This document shows positions 35,051-44,598 of a stretch of 64,000 nt of DNA, piece after piece; the stretch's first letter is position 1; each line of letters begins with the position of its first letter. Both the position numbers and the translations under genes were made by a program. Under the pieces are notes generated by a model. It was not told the DNA's origin. It saw only the letters and a list, made by a program, of their open reading frames with translations, and did no database searches. Location: NCBI RefSeq assembly GCF_012927045.1, contig NZ_JABBFW010000010.1, positions 121,072 through 185,071 on the forward strand, given 5' to 3'. Origin of the DNA: Azohydromonas caseinilytica. GTDB lineage: Bacteria; Pseudomonadota; Gammaproteobacteria; Burkholderiales; Burkholderiaceae_C.

Positions 35051-36371
35051 AGGTGGATTGTTCCTGCAAGGTCAGCGCGGCGAGCGGCAGCCGGATGATG
35101 ACCTCGGCACCGCCGCCGTCTCGGTTGCGCGCCTGCAGCCGCCCGCCCAGCGTGCGCGCGACGTTGATGGAGAGAAACAGCCCCAGGCCGCCGCCGGGGC
35201 GGCCCTTGCTGGACTGGTAGGGCTTGCCCAGCTGCGCCAGCATCTCCGGCGCGAAACCCGGGCCCCGGTCCTGCACGCGCAGCACCAGCTCGTCGTCCTC
35301 GGCCTCCACCCGCAGCGTGGGCTCGGCATCGGGCGCGGCCTCCAGCGCGTTGTCCAGCACGTTGCCGATCATCTGCTTGAGCGCGGTGTCGGAAACGATG
35401 GGCAGGTCCGGCAGCTCGTCGCGCCGGTAGCGCAGCCCCGGCGCCGGGCGGGTGCGCAGCCACTGCGCCACCAGCTCGTCCAGGAAGGCGTGCAGCGTGG
35501 TTTCGACCGGCGCCTCGCCGCGCGCCTCGCCGGCGGCCATCAGGATGCCGCTGACGATGCTCTTGCAGCGCTGCAGCTGGATCTGCATCTCGTCGATCTC
35601 CTCGCGCAGCTCGGGCTCCGCCGCGAACACCGCCATGCGCGACCAGTCGCCCAGGATCACCGACAGCGTCGCCAGCGGCGTGCCCAGCTCGTGCGCGGCG
35701 CCGGAGGCCAGCAGCCCGATGCGCACGATGTGCTCCTCCTCCGCCGCGCGCTGGCGCAGGTTGGCCAGGCGCTCGTCGCGCTGGCGCAGGTTGCGCCCGA
35801 TGCGGCCGATGAACAGCACCAGCAGCGAGGCCACCAGCGCGAAGCACAGCAGCAGCCCGCCCAGGTAGTGCACCGACTGCGTCTGCGCCAGGCCGGGCAG
35901 ATCCAGCGGGCGGTGCCATTGCGTCAGCGCGATGAAGCAGCCGCTGGTGAGCGCGACCATGGCCCAGCTCGGGCGCGGGCCCAGCAGCACCGCCGCCACC
36001 ACCACCTGCAGCAGGAACAGGAAGATGAAGGGATTGGTGATGCCGCCGCTGTAGAACAGCTGGCCCGACAGCACCGTGACGTCCACCAGCAGCCCGGCGA
36101 AGAGCTCGGCGTCGCTCACGCCGCGCGCGGTGCGCCCGCGCACCGCGCACACCACGTTGAACAGCGCCAATGCGCCCAGCAGCGCCAGCATCTCGGCCAG
36201 CGGCAGCCGGATGCCCAGCACGTAGCGCACGGTCAGGATGGTGAGCAGCTGGCCGCCCACGGCCAGCCAGCGCAGCTGCACCAGCTGCACCAGGTTCTTG
36301 CGCCCGGCCAGGTGCTCGGGCTGGCGCGCGTCGGCCGCAGCCGGCAGCGCGTCCGCCTCAGTCGCCGCCAT
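35040..36371 (-). CDS. regB: RegB/PrrB-type redox sensor histidine kinase
   Basis: A 443-residue membrane kinase with about six N-terminal transmembrane segments. The quinone-sensing loop GGITNPF (about 106-112) is the conserved GGxxNPF of RegB. The phosphoacceptor is in GAAHELGTPLATLSV (about 226). A cysteine in LQRCKSIVSGI (about 268) corresponds to redox-active Cys265 of RegB. The ATP-binding boxes follow (GNVLDNALEAAP, DRGPGF, GGGLGLFLSINVA). It overlaps both regA and the SURF1 gene, so it is coupled to the oxidase operon. Confidence 0.93.
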   Translation of the reverse strand: MAATEADALPAAADARQPEHLAGRKNLVQLVQLRWLAVGGQLLTILTVRYVLGIRLPLAEMLALLGALALFNVVCAVRGRTARGVSDAELFAGLLVDVTVLSGQLFYSGGITNPFIFLFLLQVVVAAVLLGPRPSWAMVALTSGCFIALTQWHRPLDLPGLAQTQSVHYLGGLLLCFALVASLLVLFIGRIGRNLRQRDERLANLRQRAAEEEHIVRIGLLASGAAHELGTPLATLSVILGDWSRMAVFAAEPELREEIDEMQIQLQRCKSIVSGILMAAGEARGEAPVETTLHAFLDELVAQWLRTRPAPGLRYRRDELPDLPIVSDTALKQMIGNVLDNALEAAPDAEPTLRVEAEDDELVLRVQDRGPGFAPEMLAQLGKPYQSSKGRPGGGLGLFLSINVARTLGGRLQARNRDGGGAEVIIRLPLAALTLQEQSTYGD

Positions 36372-37254
36372 GGAGCGAAGCCGCGCCGGCCCGGACCCGT
36401 GCGCGCAGCCGCCGCTCGTCGCGCAGCACGTAGACGGTGGCGGCGGCCACCATGGCGGCCAGCGCGAACCAGGTCAGCGCGTAGGACAGGTGGTTGTTGG
36501 TGAAGCGCACCACGGTCAGCCCCGGCCGCGGCCAGACCTCGGCCGTCCGCGCCGGACTGGCCGTGCGGCCGGGCGGCGGGGCCTCGACAGGCTCGGCCCG
36601 GGCGGGACTGCGGGAGGCGGCGGGAGACGCCGCATCGGCCGCGGCGGCGTCGATGAAGTACGGCGCCACCGGGCCCGGCCGCTGCCCGCCGCCCAGCCCG
36701 CGCGCGGCGGCAATGGCGGCGACGTCGCGCGAGTACCAGCGCCCGGCCGCCGGGTCGTTGCCCTGCAGCAGGCTGCCCTTGGGCTCGGTGATGCGCAGCA
36801 GGCCGCTGACCTCCTGCACGCCCTGCGGCTCGTCGCCGCGCGCCTCGCGCGCGCGGCGCTCCAGTGGCACGAAGCCGCGGTTGACCAGCAGCCAGAAGCC
36901 GCCGTCGGTGAGCAGCGGCGTCAGCACCCAGTAGCCGGTGCCCAGCTCGGTGCTGGCCTGGACCAGCGTCTCCAGCTCGTGGGCGAAGCGGCCGCGCGCC
37001 ACCACGCGGCGGTACTCGTCGGTGCCGCGCTCCAGCGTCGGCCAGGCGGCCGGCTCCGGCGCGGGCACCGGCGCGGCCTGCAGGCGCTGCTCGACGCGGG
37101 CGATGAGCTCCTGCTTCCAGCCCAGGCGCTGCACCTGCCACAGGCCCAGCGCCAGGAACAGCGCAAACAGCAGGGCCGCGCCGGACAGCAGCGCCGCCAG
37201 GGCGCCGCGTCCGCGCGGCCCACGAGGAGAGAGGTCGATGTCGGCCTGCGCCAC
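36358..37254 (-). CDS. SURF1-family oxidase assembly protein with low-complexity insert
   Basis: A 298-residue SURF1-like protein with two transmembrane segments (about 20-40, and near 268-285) flanking a periplasmic domain. Family segments are LGLWQVQRLGWKQELIARV, RFAHELETLV, GYWVLTPLL, GFWLLVNRGFVP and the C-terminal NNHLSYALTWFALA. SURF1 helps haem insertion and assembly of haem-copper oxidases. Residues about 202-244 form an Ala/Pro/Arg-rich insert that includes PARAEPVEAP, the reading of a Burkholderiales REP sequence (plus 36581-36607). It sits 1 bp after cyoD and overlaps regB. Confidence 0.9.
   Translation of the reverse strand: MAQADIDLSPRGPRGRGALAALLSGAALLFALFLALGLWQVQRLGWKQELIARVEQRLQAAPVPAPEPAAWPTLERGTDEYRRVVARGRFAHELETLVQASTELGTGYWVLTPLLTDGGFWLLVNRGFVPLERRAREARGDEPQGVQEVSGLLRITEPKGSLLQGNDPAAGRWYSRDVAAIAAARGLGGGQRPGPVAPYFIDAAAADAASPAASRSPARAEPVEAPPPGRTASPARTAEVWPRPGLTVVRFTNNHLSYALTWFALAAMVAAATVYVLRDERRLRARVRAGAASLHGGD
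36576..36608. repeat. REP-like sequence inside the SURF1 gene
   Basis: The plus strand GCCTCGACAGGCTCGGCCCG (36581-36600), extending to GGCGGGA, resembles the widespread repeat GCTTCGACAGGCTCAGCCCG followed by AACGGG. Read on the minus strand in the SURF1 frame it gives PARAEPVEA, close to the PVRAEPVEA peptide this repeat usually encodes. It is a diverged copy and has stayed in frame. Confidence 0.55.
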
Positions 37255-37255
37255 G

Positions 37256-37669
37256 TCAGGGGTTCTGCGTGGTCTCGTGCCTCGGCATGTCCATCAGGTT
37301 GGTGTTCAGGTGGAACATCACCCAGATCGAACCGATCAGCATGATGATCAGCAGCACCGCCGTGAAGATCAGCGACAGCATGTTCCAGCCGCCCTGGGAC
37401 TTCGAGTTCAGGTGCAGGAAATAGACCATGTGCACCACGATCTGCACCGCGGCGAAGCCCAGGATCACCAGCGAGGTGGTGGTCGAGGATTCGATGACCT
37501 TGCCCATCACCAGCCAGAACGGGATGGCGGTGAGGATGGCCGCGAGCACGAAGCCCTTGACGTAGTCCTGCACCGTGGCGTGGTAGTCGTCGCCATGGTT
37601 GTCATGGCCATGGTCGTGCACGTGGTCGTGGCCCAGGTCGTCGTGCGGTTGGGTGTGGGCTTGGCTCAC
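37256..37669 (-). CDS. cyoD: Cytochrome bo quinol oxidase subunit IV, His-rich N terminus
   Basis: A 137-residue CyoD with three transmembrane segments: [40 protein letters not shown] and the last near [15 protein letters not shown]. The usual C-terminal segment is present. The family length is about 110; the surplus is an N-terminal His/Asp-rich tail of about 30 residues ([20 protein letters not shown]). The subunit assists assembly of the CuB site of subunit I. The start overlaps the cyoC stop by four bases. Confidence 0.93.
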   Translation of the reverse strand: MSQAHTQPHDDLGHDHVHDHGHDNHGDDYHATVQDYVKGFVLAAILTAIPFWLVMGKVIESSTTTSLVILGFAAVQIVVHMVYFLHLNSKSQGGWNMLSLIFTAVLLIIMLIGSIWVMFHLNTNLMDMPRHETTQNP

Positions 37670-38328
37670 GGCAGCACTCCCATCAGGTAAACGAAGGTGA
37701 AGACGCCGATCCAGATCACGTCCAGGAAGTGCCAGAACATGGACAGGCAGATGAGGCGGCGGCGGTTCTCGGCGATGAGGCCGTGCTTGCTGACCTGCAC
37801 CATCAGCGTCACCAGCCAGATGGTGCCGAAGGTGACGTGCAGCCCGTGCGTGCCCACCAGCGTGAAGAAGGAGGACAGGAAGGCGCTGCGCTGCGGCCCG
37901 GCCCCTTCATGGATGAGGTGCTGGAACTCGTAGAGCTCGATGCCCAGGAAGCCCAGGCCCAGCAGCCCCGTGATGGCCAGCCACTTCAGCACCCCGGCCT
38001 TGCGCTGGTGCTGCATCGAGATCATCGCGAAGCCGTAGGTGATGGAGGACAGCAGCAGCAGCGCCGTGTTCACCGCCACCAGCGGCAGGTCGAACAGGTC
38101 GGCCCCGGAGGGGCCGGCGGCGTAGGCGCGCCCCTGGACCGCGTAGACGATGAACAGCACCGCGAAGATGAGGCTGTCGCTCATCAGGTACATCCAGAAG
38201 CCGAGCAGGGTGCCCTGCTCCGGATGGTGGGTGCCGTCGTCGTAGAAGCGCGGCGCCTGGTCGGTGCCGACCGCGGTGGGCGCACCGCCGCCATGCGGCG
38301 GTGCCAGCGTGGAAGTGTGGCTTTGCAT
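37666..38328 (-). CDS. cyoC: Cytochrome bo quinol oxidase subunit III
   Basis: A 220-residue subunit III with five transmembrane segments. Diagnostic sequences are [36 protein letters not shown] and [14 protein letters not shown] near residue 155, ending [15 protein letters not shown] ([21 protein letters not shown]). It lies 21 bp after cyoB and overlaps cyoD, in the usual order. Confidence 0.95.
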   Translation of the reverse strand: MQSHTSTLAPPHGGGAPTAVGTDQAPRFYDDGTHHPEQGTLLGFWMYLMSDSLIFAVLFIVYAVQGRAYAAGPSGADLFDLPLVAVNTALLLLSSITYGFAMISMQHQRKAGVLKWLAITGLLGLGFLGIELYEFQHLIHEGAGPQRSAFLSSFFTLVGTHGLHVTFGTIWLVTLMVQVSKHGLIAENRRRLICLSMFWHFLDVIWIGVFTFVYLMGVLP

Positions 38329-38349
38329 GGTTGTTCTGGGTCCCGTGCC

Positions 38350-40365
38350 TCAGGCCGTCGCGCTGGCCGCCTTCAGGGCGCGCGTGCGGCCCTCCTCGGT
38401 GCGGGTCACTTCGTCGGCGGGAATGTAGAAATCGCGCTTGTAGTTGAAGGTGTGCACGATCGTGGCCACCACGGTGGCGACGAAGAACACGCCCACGAAC
38501 AGCCACATGTGCCAGATCAGCGCGAAGCCCAGCGCCGTGGCCAGCATCGAGATCACGAAGCCCGCGCCGGTGTTGGCCGGCATGTGGATGGGCTTGAACC
38601 CGTCCACCGGGCGGCGGAAGCCGCGCTGCTTCATGTCGTACCAGGCATCCTGGTCATGCACCACCGGCGTGAAGGCGAAGTTGTAGGCCGGCGGCGGCGA
38701 GGAGGTGGACCACTCCAGCGTGCGGGCGTCCCAGGGGTCGCCCGTGACGTCGCGCAGCTGCTCGCGCTTGACGTAGGTCATCACCAGCTGCAGCAGGAAG
38801 GCACCGATACCCCCGGCGATCATCAGCGTGCCGAAGGCCGAGATCATGAACCAGGGCTGCTGCGACGGATCGTCGAAATGGCTCATGCGCCGCGTCACGC
38901 CCATCAGGCCCAGGATATAGGGCGGGATGAACGCCACCCAGAAACCGATGGCCCACAGCCAGAACGACCACTTGCCCCAGTACGGATCGAGCTTGTAGCC
39001 CGTCATCTTCGGGAACCAGTAGTTGATGGCGGCAAACAGGCCGAACAGCACGCCGCCGATGATGACGTTGTGGAAGTGCGCGATCAGGAACAGGCTGTTG
39101 TGCAGCACGAAGTCCGCCGGCGGCACCGCCAGCAGCACGCCCGTCATGCCGCCGATCACGAAGGTGACCATGAAAGCCACGGTCCACAGCATCGGCAGCT
39201 CGAACTTGATGCGGCCACGGTACATCGTGAACAGCCAGTTGAAGATCTTCGCCCCGGTGGGGATCGAGATGATCATCGTGGTGATGCCGAAGAACGAGTT
39301 CACGCTGGCGCCCGAGCCCATCGTGAAGAAGTGGTGCAGCCACACCAGGTACGACAGCACCGTGATCACGACCGTGGCGTACACCATCGAGGCGTAGCCG
39401 AAGAGCTTCTTGCGGCAGAAAGTGGCGGTCACCTCGGAGAAGATGCCGAACGCCGGCAGCACCAGGATGTAGACCTCGGGGTGGCCCCAGATCCAGATCA
39501 GGTTCACGTACATCATGGGGTTGCCGCCCAGATCGTTCGTGAAGAAGTTGGTGCCGGCGTAGCGGTCCAGGCCCAGCAGCACCAGCGTCGCGGTGAGCAC
39601 CGGGAAGGCCACCACGATCAGCACGTTGGTGCACAGCGAGGTCCAGGTGAAGATGGGCATCTTCATCAGCGACATGCCCGGCGCGCGCATCTTCACGATG
39701 GTGGCGACCAGGTTGATGCCCGACAAGGTGGTCCCCACCCCGGCCACCTGCAAGGCCCAGATGTAGTAGTCCACCCCGACGCCTGGACTGCCCTCCAGGC
39801 CCGACAGCGGCGGATAGGCCAGCCAGCCCGTGCGCGCGAACTCGCCCACGAACAGCGAGATCATGATCAGCACCGCGCCGCCGGCGGTCATCCAGAAGCT
39901 GAAGTTGTTCAGGAACGGAAAGGCCACGTCGCGCGCGCCGATCTGCAGCGGCACCACGTAGTTCATGAAGCCCGTGACCAGCGGCATGGCCACGAAGAAG
40001 ATCATGATCACACCGTGCGCCGTGAACACCTGGTCATAGTGGTGCGGCGGCAGGTAGCCCATGTTCTCGCCGAACGACAGCGCCTGGTGCGTGCGCATCA
40101 TCAGCGCGTCGGCGAAGCCGCGCAGCAGCATGATCAGGCCCAGGATCATGTACATGATCCCGATCTTCTTGTGGTCGATGCTGGTGATCCAGTCGCGCCA
40201 CAGCGGGCCCCACAGCCGGTAGCGCGAGAGCAGCAACAGCAAGGCCAAACCGCCGAGGGCGACGGCGCCGAAGGTGGCGAGCAGGATGGGCTCGTGGAGC
40301 GGAATGTCATCCCAGCCCAGGCGGCCTAGGAGCAGCCCGGCGGGTTCTCGTGGATCAGGAGTCAT
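38350..40365 (-). CDS. cyoB: Cytochrome bo quinol oxidase subunit I
   Basis: A 671-residue haem-copper oxidase subunit I, the catalytic proton-pumping subunit, with 15 predicted transmembrane segments as in E. coli CyoB (663 residues). Clear signatures are the low-spin haem ligand region [33 protein letters not shown] with the His-Tyr cross-link pair and CuB ligand, WLHHFFTMG for the other CuB histidines, and [13 protein letters not shown] for the high-spin haem region. It sits 51 bp after cyoA. Confidence 0.97.
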   Translation of the reverse strand: MTPDPREPAGLLLGRLGWDDIPLHEPILLATFGAVALGGLALLLLLSRYRLWGPLWRDWITSIDHKKIGIMYMILGLIMLLRGFADALMMRTHQALSFGENMGYLPPHHYDQVFTAHGVIMIFFVAMPLVTGFMNYVVPLQIGARDVAFPFLNNFSFWMTAGGAVLIMISLFVGEFARTGWLAYPPLSGLEGSPGVGVDYYIWALQVAGVGTTLSGINLVATIVKMRAPGMSLMKMPIFTWTSLCTNVLIVVAFPVLTATLVLLGLDRYAGTNFFTNDLGGNPMMYVNLIWIWGHPEVYILVLPAFGIFSEVTATFCRKKLFGYASMVYATVVITVLSYLVWLHHFFTMGSGASVNSFFGITTMIISIPTGAKIFNWLFTMYRGRIKFELPMLWTVAFMVTFVIGGMTGVLLAVPPADFVLHNSLFLIAHFHNVIIGGVLFGLFAAINYWFPKMTGYKLDPYWGKWSFWLWAIGFWVAFIPPYILGLMGVTRRMSHFDDPSQQPWFMISAFGTLMIAGGIGAFLLQLVMTYVKREQLRDVTGDPWDARTLEWSTSSPPPAYNFAFTPVVHDQDAWYDMKQRGFRRPVDGFKPIHMPANTGAGFVISMLATALGFALIWHMWLFVGVFFVATVVATIVHTFNYKRDFYIPADEVTRTEEGRTRALKAASATA

Positions 40366-40416
40366 CTGGGTCTTCCCGGAAAAACTGGAAGCGTCTGCGT
40401 CCGGTTGCGCGCCGCG

Positions 40417-41484
40417 TCAGCGCTGCACGACGGCCGCACGCGAATCATCGGCATCGCCGTAAATGTTGTTGGGCGTGCACAGCGCCGCCACGGTGGTGCG
40501 CTCGGTGCCGCGCCACGAGCGGCTGGTCAGACCGTCGATGCCGCCCTTGCCGCCGCCGCCGGCGGCGTCGATGGCCATCATCTGGTGCATGCACATCTTG
40601 GAGCTGTCCACGCAGCGGCCGACGATGGCCTCGAACAGCTTGGGATCGACCTGCGCGAAGCGGCGCACCGGCTCGCGCTCGCTGGGCTGCTCCAGCTTCA
40701 GGTAGGCCTCGCGGCTGAGCGCCTGGCCCTGGCCCTCGGTGCGGTTGCGCTGCACCCAGGCCTGGAAGTCCGCGTCCGACAGGCCGTGGAACTTGAAGCG
40801 CATGTGCGAGAAGCCGTCGCCGCTGTAGTTGGCCGACAGGCCTTGGTACTCGCCGGGCTTGTTGATCACGGCATGCAGCTGGCTTTCCATGCCCGGCATG
40901 GCGTAGATCATCCCGGCCAGCGCCGGCACGTAGAAGGTGTTCATCACCGTGGAGGCGGTGATGTGGAAGCGGATCGGGCGGTCCACCGGCGCGGCCAGCT
41001 CGTTGACGGTGGCAATGCCTTCTTCCGGGTAGAGGAACAGCCACTTCCAGTCCAGCGCCACCACTTGCACCACCAGCGGCTTGACATCGGCGGGCAGCGG
41101 GCGCTGCGCGTCGATGCGCTCCAGCGGGCGGAACGGGTCGAGCTTGTGGGTGCTGATCCAGGTCACGGCTCCCAGCGCGATGATGATCAGCAGCGGCGCG
41201 CCCCAGATCACCAGCTCCAGCCGGGTGGAGTGGTCCCAGTCGGGCGTGTAGGGCGCGTCGGTGTTGGAGGCGCGGTAGCGCCACGCGAACAGCAGTGTCA
41301 GCAGGATCACCGGCACGATGATCAGCAGCATCAGGTACGTGGCGGTGCGCACCAGATCGGCTTGCTGCGCGGCAATGTCGCCCGAGGGGTTCATCACCAC
41401 CATGTCGCAGCCGGCCAGCATCAGGGTTAGCAGCGGCAGCGCGGCGCGCAACCAGGGGGTACGGTGGGAACGTTGGGTGCTCAT
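40417..41484 (-). CDS. cyoA: Cytochrome bo quinol oxidase subunit II (lipoprotein)
   Basis: A 355-residue subunit II. The signal peptide ends in a lipobox LAGC with the lipid-modified Cys at residue 26. Two transmembrane segments follow (about 45-65 and 90-112), then a cupredoxin-like periplasmic domain (DWKWLFLYPEEGIATVNE, STVMNTFYVPALAGMIYAMPGM, YSGDGFSHMRF) that lacks the CuA ligands, as expected for a quinol oxidase. First gene of the operon; transcription starts in the 117-bp gap to the divergent MFS gene. Confidence 0.96.
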   Translation of the reverse strand: MSTQRSHRTPWLRAALPLLTLMLAGCDMVVMNPSGDIAAQQADLVRTATYLMLLIIVPVILLTLLFAWRYRASNTDAPYTPDWDHSTRLELVIWGAPLLIIIALGAVTWISTHKLDPFRPLERIDAQRPLPADVKPLVVQVVALDWKWLFLYPEEGIATVNELAAPVDRPIRFHITASTVMNTFYVPALAGMIYAMPGMESQLHAVINKPGEYQGLSANYSGDGFSHMRFKFHGLSDADFQAWVQRNRTEGQGQALSREAYLKLEQPSEREPVRRFAQVDPKLFEAIVGRCVDSSKMCMHQMMAIDAAGGGGKGGIDGLTSRSWRGTERTTVAALCTPNNIYGDADDSRAAVVQR

Positions 41485-41544
41485 TCGGAACTTCCAGGCA
41501 GGCGGCGCGAAGGCATGCGCGCAACGCGCGGGAATGTAGCCTGC

Positions 41545-41576
41545 TTGATGTGAGTCAACGATTGGACATATTGTCC
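41545..41576. promoter_or_regulatory. FNR-like box and palindrome upstream of cyoA
   Basis: Between divergent cyoA and the MFS gene are TTGAT-GTGA-GTCAA (41545-41558), one mismatch from the FNR/ANR consensus TTGAT-N4-ATCAA, and GGACA-TAT-TGTCC (41564-41576). The first is 61 bp from the cyoA ATG. Oxygen-responsive control of a bo-type oxidase would be expected; which protein binds is inference. Confidence 0.5.
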
Positions 41577-41601
41577 CAGCACGGTCATCACTCCTTGCGC
41601 C

Positions 41602-42981
41602 ATGTCACATCCTTCCAGCCCATCCATGAATCCGCTGTTGCGGCCCCAGCAACCGCCGCTCCCGCCGCAAGGCTTCAGCGGCAAGCCCGGCAACGCGGTC
41701 CCTGACGAGTCCGGCGTGGCGCCGGGCGACATCGCCGTCGGGGTGGTGGTGGGGCGAGCGTCGGAGTACTTCGACTTCTTCGTGTTCGGCCTGGCCTGCG
41801 TGCTGGCCTTCCCGTCGGTGTACTTTCCCTTCGCCGAGAACCGGCTGGTGGGCACGCTCTACGCCTTCACGGTGTTTGCGCTGGCCTTCGTGGTGCGCCC
41901 GCTGGGCACGCTGCTGGGCATGGCCATCCAGCGCCGCTTCGGGCGCAGCGCCAAGCTCATGACCGCCATGCTGCTGCTGGGCACCGCCACCGCGGGCATG
42001 GCCTTCCTGCCCGACTTCGAGCGGCTGGGCTTCGCGGCGGTGGTGCTGCTGACGCTGTTCCGCATCATCCAGGGCATTGCGCTGGGCGCCACCTGGGACG
42101 GGCTGCCCTCGCTGCTGGCCATCAACGCGCCGGCCAACCGCCGCGGCTGGTACGCGATGCTGGGGCAGCTGGGCGCGCCGCTGGGCTTCCTGATCGCCGC
42201 CAGCCTCTTCGCCTACCTCTGGAACAACCTGTCCCAGGAGGATTTCGTGGAATGGGGCTGGCGCTTCCCCTTCTACGTGGCCTTCGCCATCAACGTGGTG
42301 GCCACCTTCGCGCGGCTGCGCCTGGTGGTGACGCACGAGTACGAGAGCGCGCTGCAGGCGCATGAGCTGGAGCCCAGCCGCGTGCGCGACCTGGTGGGCA
42401 CCGGCCAGGGCCAGGGCACCAACATCTTCATCGGCGCCTTCGCCGCGCTGGCGAGCTTCGCGCTGTTCCACATCGTCACGGTGTTCCCGCTGTCCTGGAT
42501 CATGCTGCGCACGCAGGAGTCCATCGGCGACTTCCTGCAGGTGCAGATCGTGGGCGCGCTGCTGGCCGGCGTCGCGATGCCGCTCTCGGGCCTGATCGCC
42601 AACCGCATCGGCCGGCGCAGCACGCTGGGCATCCTGGCCGCGCTCATCGGCGTCTTCGGCTTCACCGTGCCCTGGCTGCTGGACGGCGGCGTCGTGGGCC
42701 AGGCGGCCTTCGTGCTGATGGGCTTCGTGCTGCTGGGCCTGTCCTACGGGCAGTCGTCAGGCTCGGTCACTTCCAATTTCCTGCCCCACTTCCGCTACAC
42801 CGGCGCGGCGCTGACCTCCGATGTGGCCTGGCTCATCGGCGCCGCCTTCGCGCCGCTGGTGGCACTGGGCCTGTCCAACCGCTTCGGGCTGCTCGCGGTC
42901 AGCTTCTACCTGCTCTCCGGCACGATTTGCACACTGCTGGCACTGCGGCTGAACAAGACGCTGGCAGCGGCGCGCGACTGA
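41602..42981 (+). CDS. MFS transporter (metabolite:H+ symporter type)
   Basis: A 459-residue major facilitator protein with 12 predicted segments. The MHS-subfamily opening GVVVGRASEYFDFFVFGLACVLAFPSVYFP and the loop GRSAKLMTAMLLLGTATAGMAFLP identify it; the second-half signature loop is NRIGRRSTLGILAAL. A central cytosolic loop is at about 230-260. Such transporters carry organic acids or betaines with protons; the substrate cannot be read here. It is divergent from cyoA and followed by a strong terminator. Confidence 0.9.
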   Translation: MSHPSSPSMNPLLRPQQPPLPPQGFSGKPGNAVPDESGVAPGDIAVGVVVGRASEYFDFFVFGLACVLAFPSVYFPFAENRLVGTLYAFTVFALAFVVRPLGTLLGMAIQRRFGRSAKLMTAMLLLGTATAGMAFLPDFERLGFAAVVLLTLFRIIQGIALGATWDGLPSLLAINAPANRRGWYAMLGQLGAPLGFLIAASLFAYLWNNLSQEDFVEWGWRFPFYVAFAINVVATFARLRLVVTHEYESALQAHELEPSRVRDLVGTGQGQGTNIFIGAFAALASFALFHIVTVFPLSWIMLRTQESIGDFLQVQIVGALLAGVAMPLSGLIANRIGRRSTLGILAALIGVFGFTVPWLLDGGVVGQAAFVLMGFVLLGLSYGQSSGSVTSNFLPHFRYTGAALTSDVAWLIGAAFAPLVALGLSNRFGLLAVSFYLLSGTICTLLALRLNKTLAAARD

Positions 42982-43002
42982 TCAATAAGAGTGACCCCAG
43001 GC

Positions 43003-43040
43003 ACGGCGGCCGGCGCTTCGCAGCGCCGGCCGCCGTCTTT
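43003..43040 (+). terminator. Strong rho-independent terminator after the MFS gene
   Basis: A perfect 15-bp stem: ACGGCGGCCGGCGCT (43003-43017), loop TCGC, AGCGCCGGCCGCCGT (43022-43036), then CTTT. It begins 21 bp after the MFS stop and separates that gene from the SBP56 gene at 43192. Confidence 0.88.
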
Positions 43041-43191
43041 GAGGCCCGGAAAAGCATTCACCCGGCGCAGCGCGCGGGGCTGACTTGCGCAAGCACGGTG
43101 CGCGCATGAGCTGGTGCGTTCCGGCGCGGATTGACAGCGCAGCGCGGCGGCGGAATATGGCCTTTCCGGCCAGACAGCCAGGAGGTCCGCC

Positions 43192-44598
43192 ATGCTCGAA
43201 ACGCTGCGCCCCGATCCGACCTTCCACCCCTCGCCCCGGCTGGCGATGGAGGCGCCCCGCGAGCGCATTGCCTACACCGCGCTGCTCTCGCCCGATGCCA
43301 GCCGGCCCGACGCCATCGCCGTGATCGACGTCGATCCGGACTCCGCCGGCTACGGCAGCCTGCTGTACCGGCTGGACATGCCCTACACGGGCGACGAGTT
43401 CCACCACTTCGGCTGGAACGCCTGCTCCTCGGCGCTGTCGCCGCTGTCGGGCCATGCCTTCCTGCAGCGGCGCTACTTGGTCGTCCCGGGCATCCGCTCC
43501 TCGCGCCTCTACATCATCGACACCCAGCCCGACCCGCGCCGGCCCACCATCGCCAAGGTGATCGAGCCCGAGGAGGTGTTCAGGAAGACGGGCTACTCGC
43601 GGCCGCACACGGTGCATTGCGGGCCCGAGGGCGTCTACATCAGCACCCTGGGCGGCGCCGGCGCCGACGGCACCGAGGGCCCGCCAGGCATCTTCATCCT
43701 CGACTGCGAGAGTTTCGAATTGCGCGGGCGCTGGGAGATCGAGCGCGGCCCGCAGCAGCTGCACTACGACTTCTGGTGGAACCTGCCGCGCGACTGGATG
43801 GTGAGTTCCGAGTGGGGCCTGCCGCCGCAGTTCGAGAACGGCCTGGTGGCCCAGGACCTGCTCGCCAACCGCTACGGCCACCGGCTGCACTTCTGGGATC
43901 TGCGCGGGCGCCGGCACACCCAGACCATCGACCTCGGCGCCCAGCACCAGATGCCGCTGGAAGTGCGCCCGGCGCACGACCCGGCGCGCGAGTACGGCTT
44001 CGTCGGCGTGGTCATAGACACCACCAACCTGGAAGCCTCGATCTGGACCTGGTGGCGCGAAGACGGCCGCTTCCATGCCCGCAAGACGGCCACCATCCCG
44101 CCGGAGCCGGCCGACCCGGCCGGGCTGCCGCCGCTGTTGCAGGGCTTTGGCGCCGCGCCGCCGCTGGTCAGCGACATCGACCTGTCGCTGGACGACCGCT
44201 TTCTCTACGTCGCCTGCTGGGGCACGGGCGAGCTGCGCCAGTACGACGTCACCGATCCGATGAACCCCAGGCTCGCCGGCAGCGTGCGCGTCGGCGGCCT
44301 GGGCCGCTCCACGCCCCACCCCAGTGGCCGCCGCTTCGCCGGTGCGCCGCAGATGGTCGAGGTCAGCCGCGACGGCCGGCGCGTCTATTTCACCAACGGG
44401 CTCTACAGCCGCTGGGACACCCAGTTCTACGCCGGCGGCGTGCCCGGCGCGATGGTGATGGGCCACGCGGGCGCCGACGGCGGTCTTACCTTGGATGAGC
44501 GCTTCTTCGTCGATTTCGGCCCCGACTACGGCGCGCACCAGATCCGGCTCGAAGGCGGCGACTGCTCGACGGATTCCTTCTGCTACCCGAACGCTTGA
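43192..44598 (+). CDS. SBP56-family protein, probable methanethiol oxidase
   Basis: A 468-residue selenium-binding-protein-56 family beta-propeller. Family landmarks are the N-terminal P-R-ERIAYTALL, DEFHHFGWNACSSALSP near residue 66-82, SRLYIIDT, the SRPHTVHCGPEGVYISTLGG segment near 140 and the C-terminal AHQIRLEGGDCSTDSFCYP. Bacterial members oxidise methanethiol to formaldehyde, H2S and H2O2 using copper; the His-rich sites seen here (HHFGW, PHTVHC, AHQ) are the expected metal-site regions. No signal peptide is evident, unlike exported MtoX. It is directly coupled to the following membrane-protein gene. Confidence 0.88.
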   Translation: MLETLRPDPTFHPSPRLAMEAPRERIAYTALLSPDASRPDAIAVIDVDPDSAGYGSLLYRLDMPYTGDEFHHFGWNACSSALSPLSGHAFLQRRYLVVPGIRSSRLYIIDTQPDPRRPTIAKVIEPEEVFRKTGYSRPHTVHCGPEGVYISTLGGAGADGTEGPPGIFILDCESFELRGRWEIERGPQQLHYDFWWNLPRDWMVSSEWGLPPQFENGLVAQDLLANRYGHRLHFWDLRGRRHTQTIDLGAQHQMPLEVRPAHDPAREYGFVGVVIDTTNLEASIWTWWREDGRFHARKTATIPPEPADPAGLPPLLQGFGAAPPLVSDIDLSLDDRFLYVACWGTGELRQYDVTDPMNPRLAGSVRVGGLGRSTPHPSGRRFAGAPQMVEVSRDGRRVYFTNGLYSRWDTQFYAGGVPGAMVMGHAGADGGLTLDERFFVDFGPDYGAHQIRLEGGDCSTDSFCYPNA

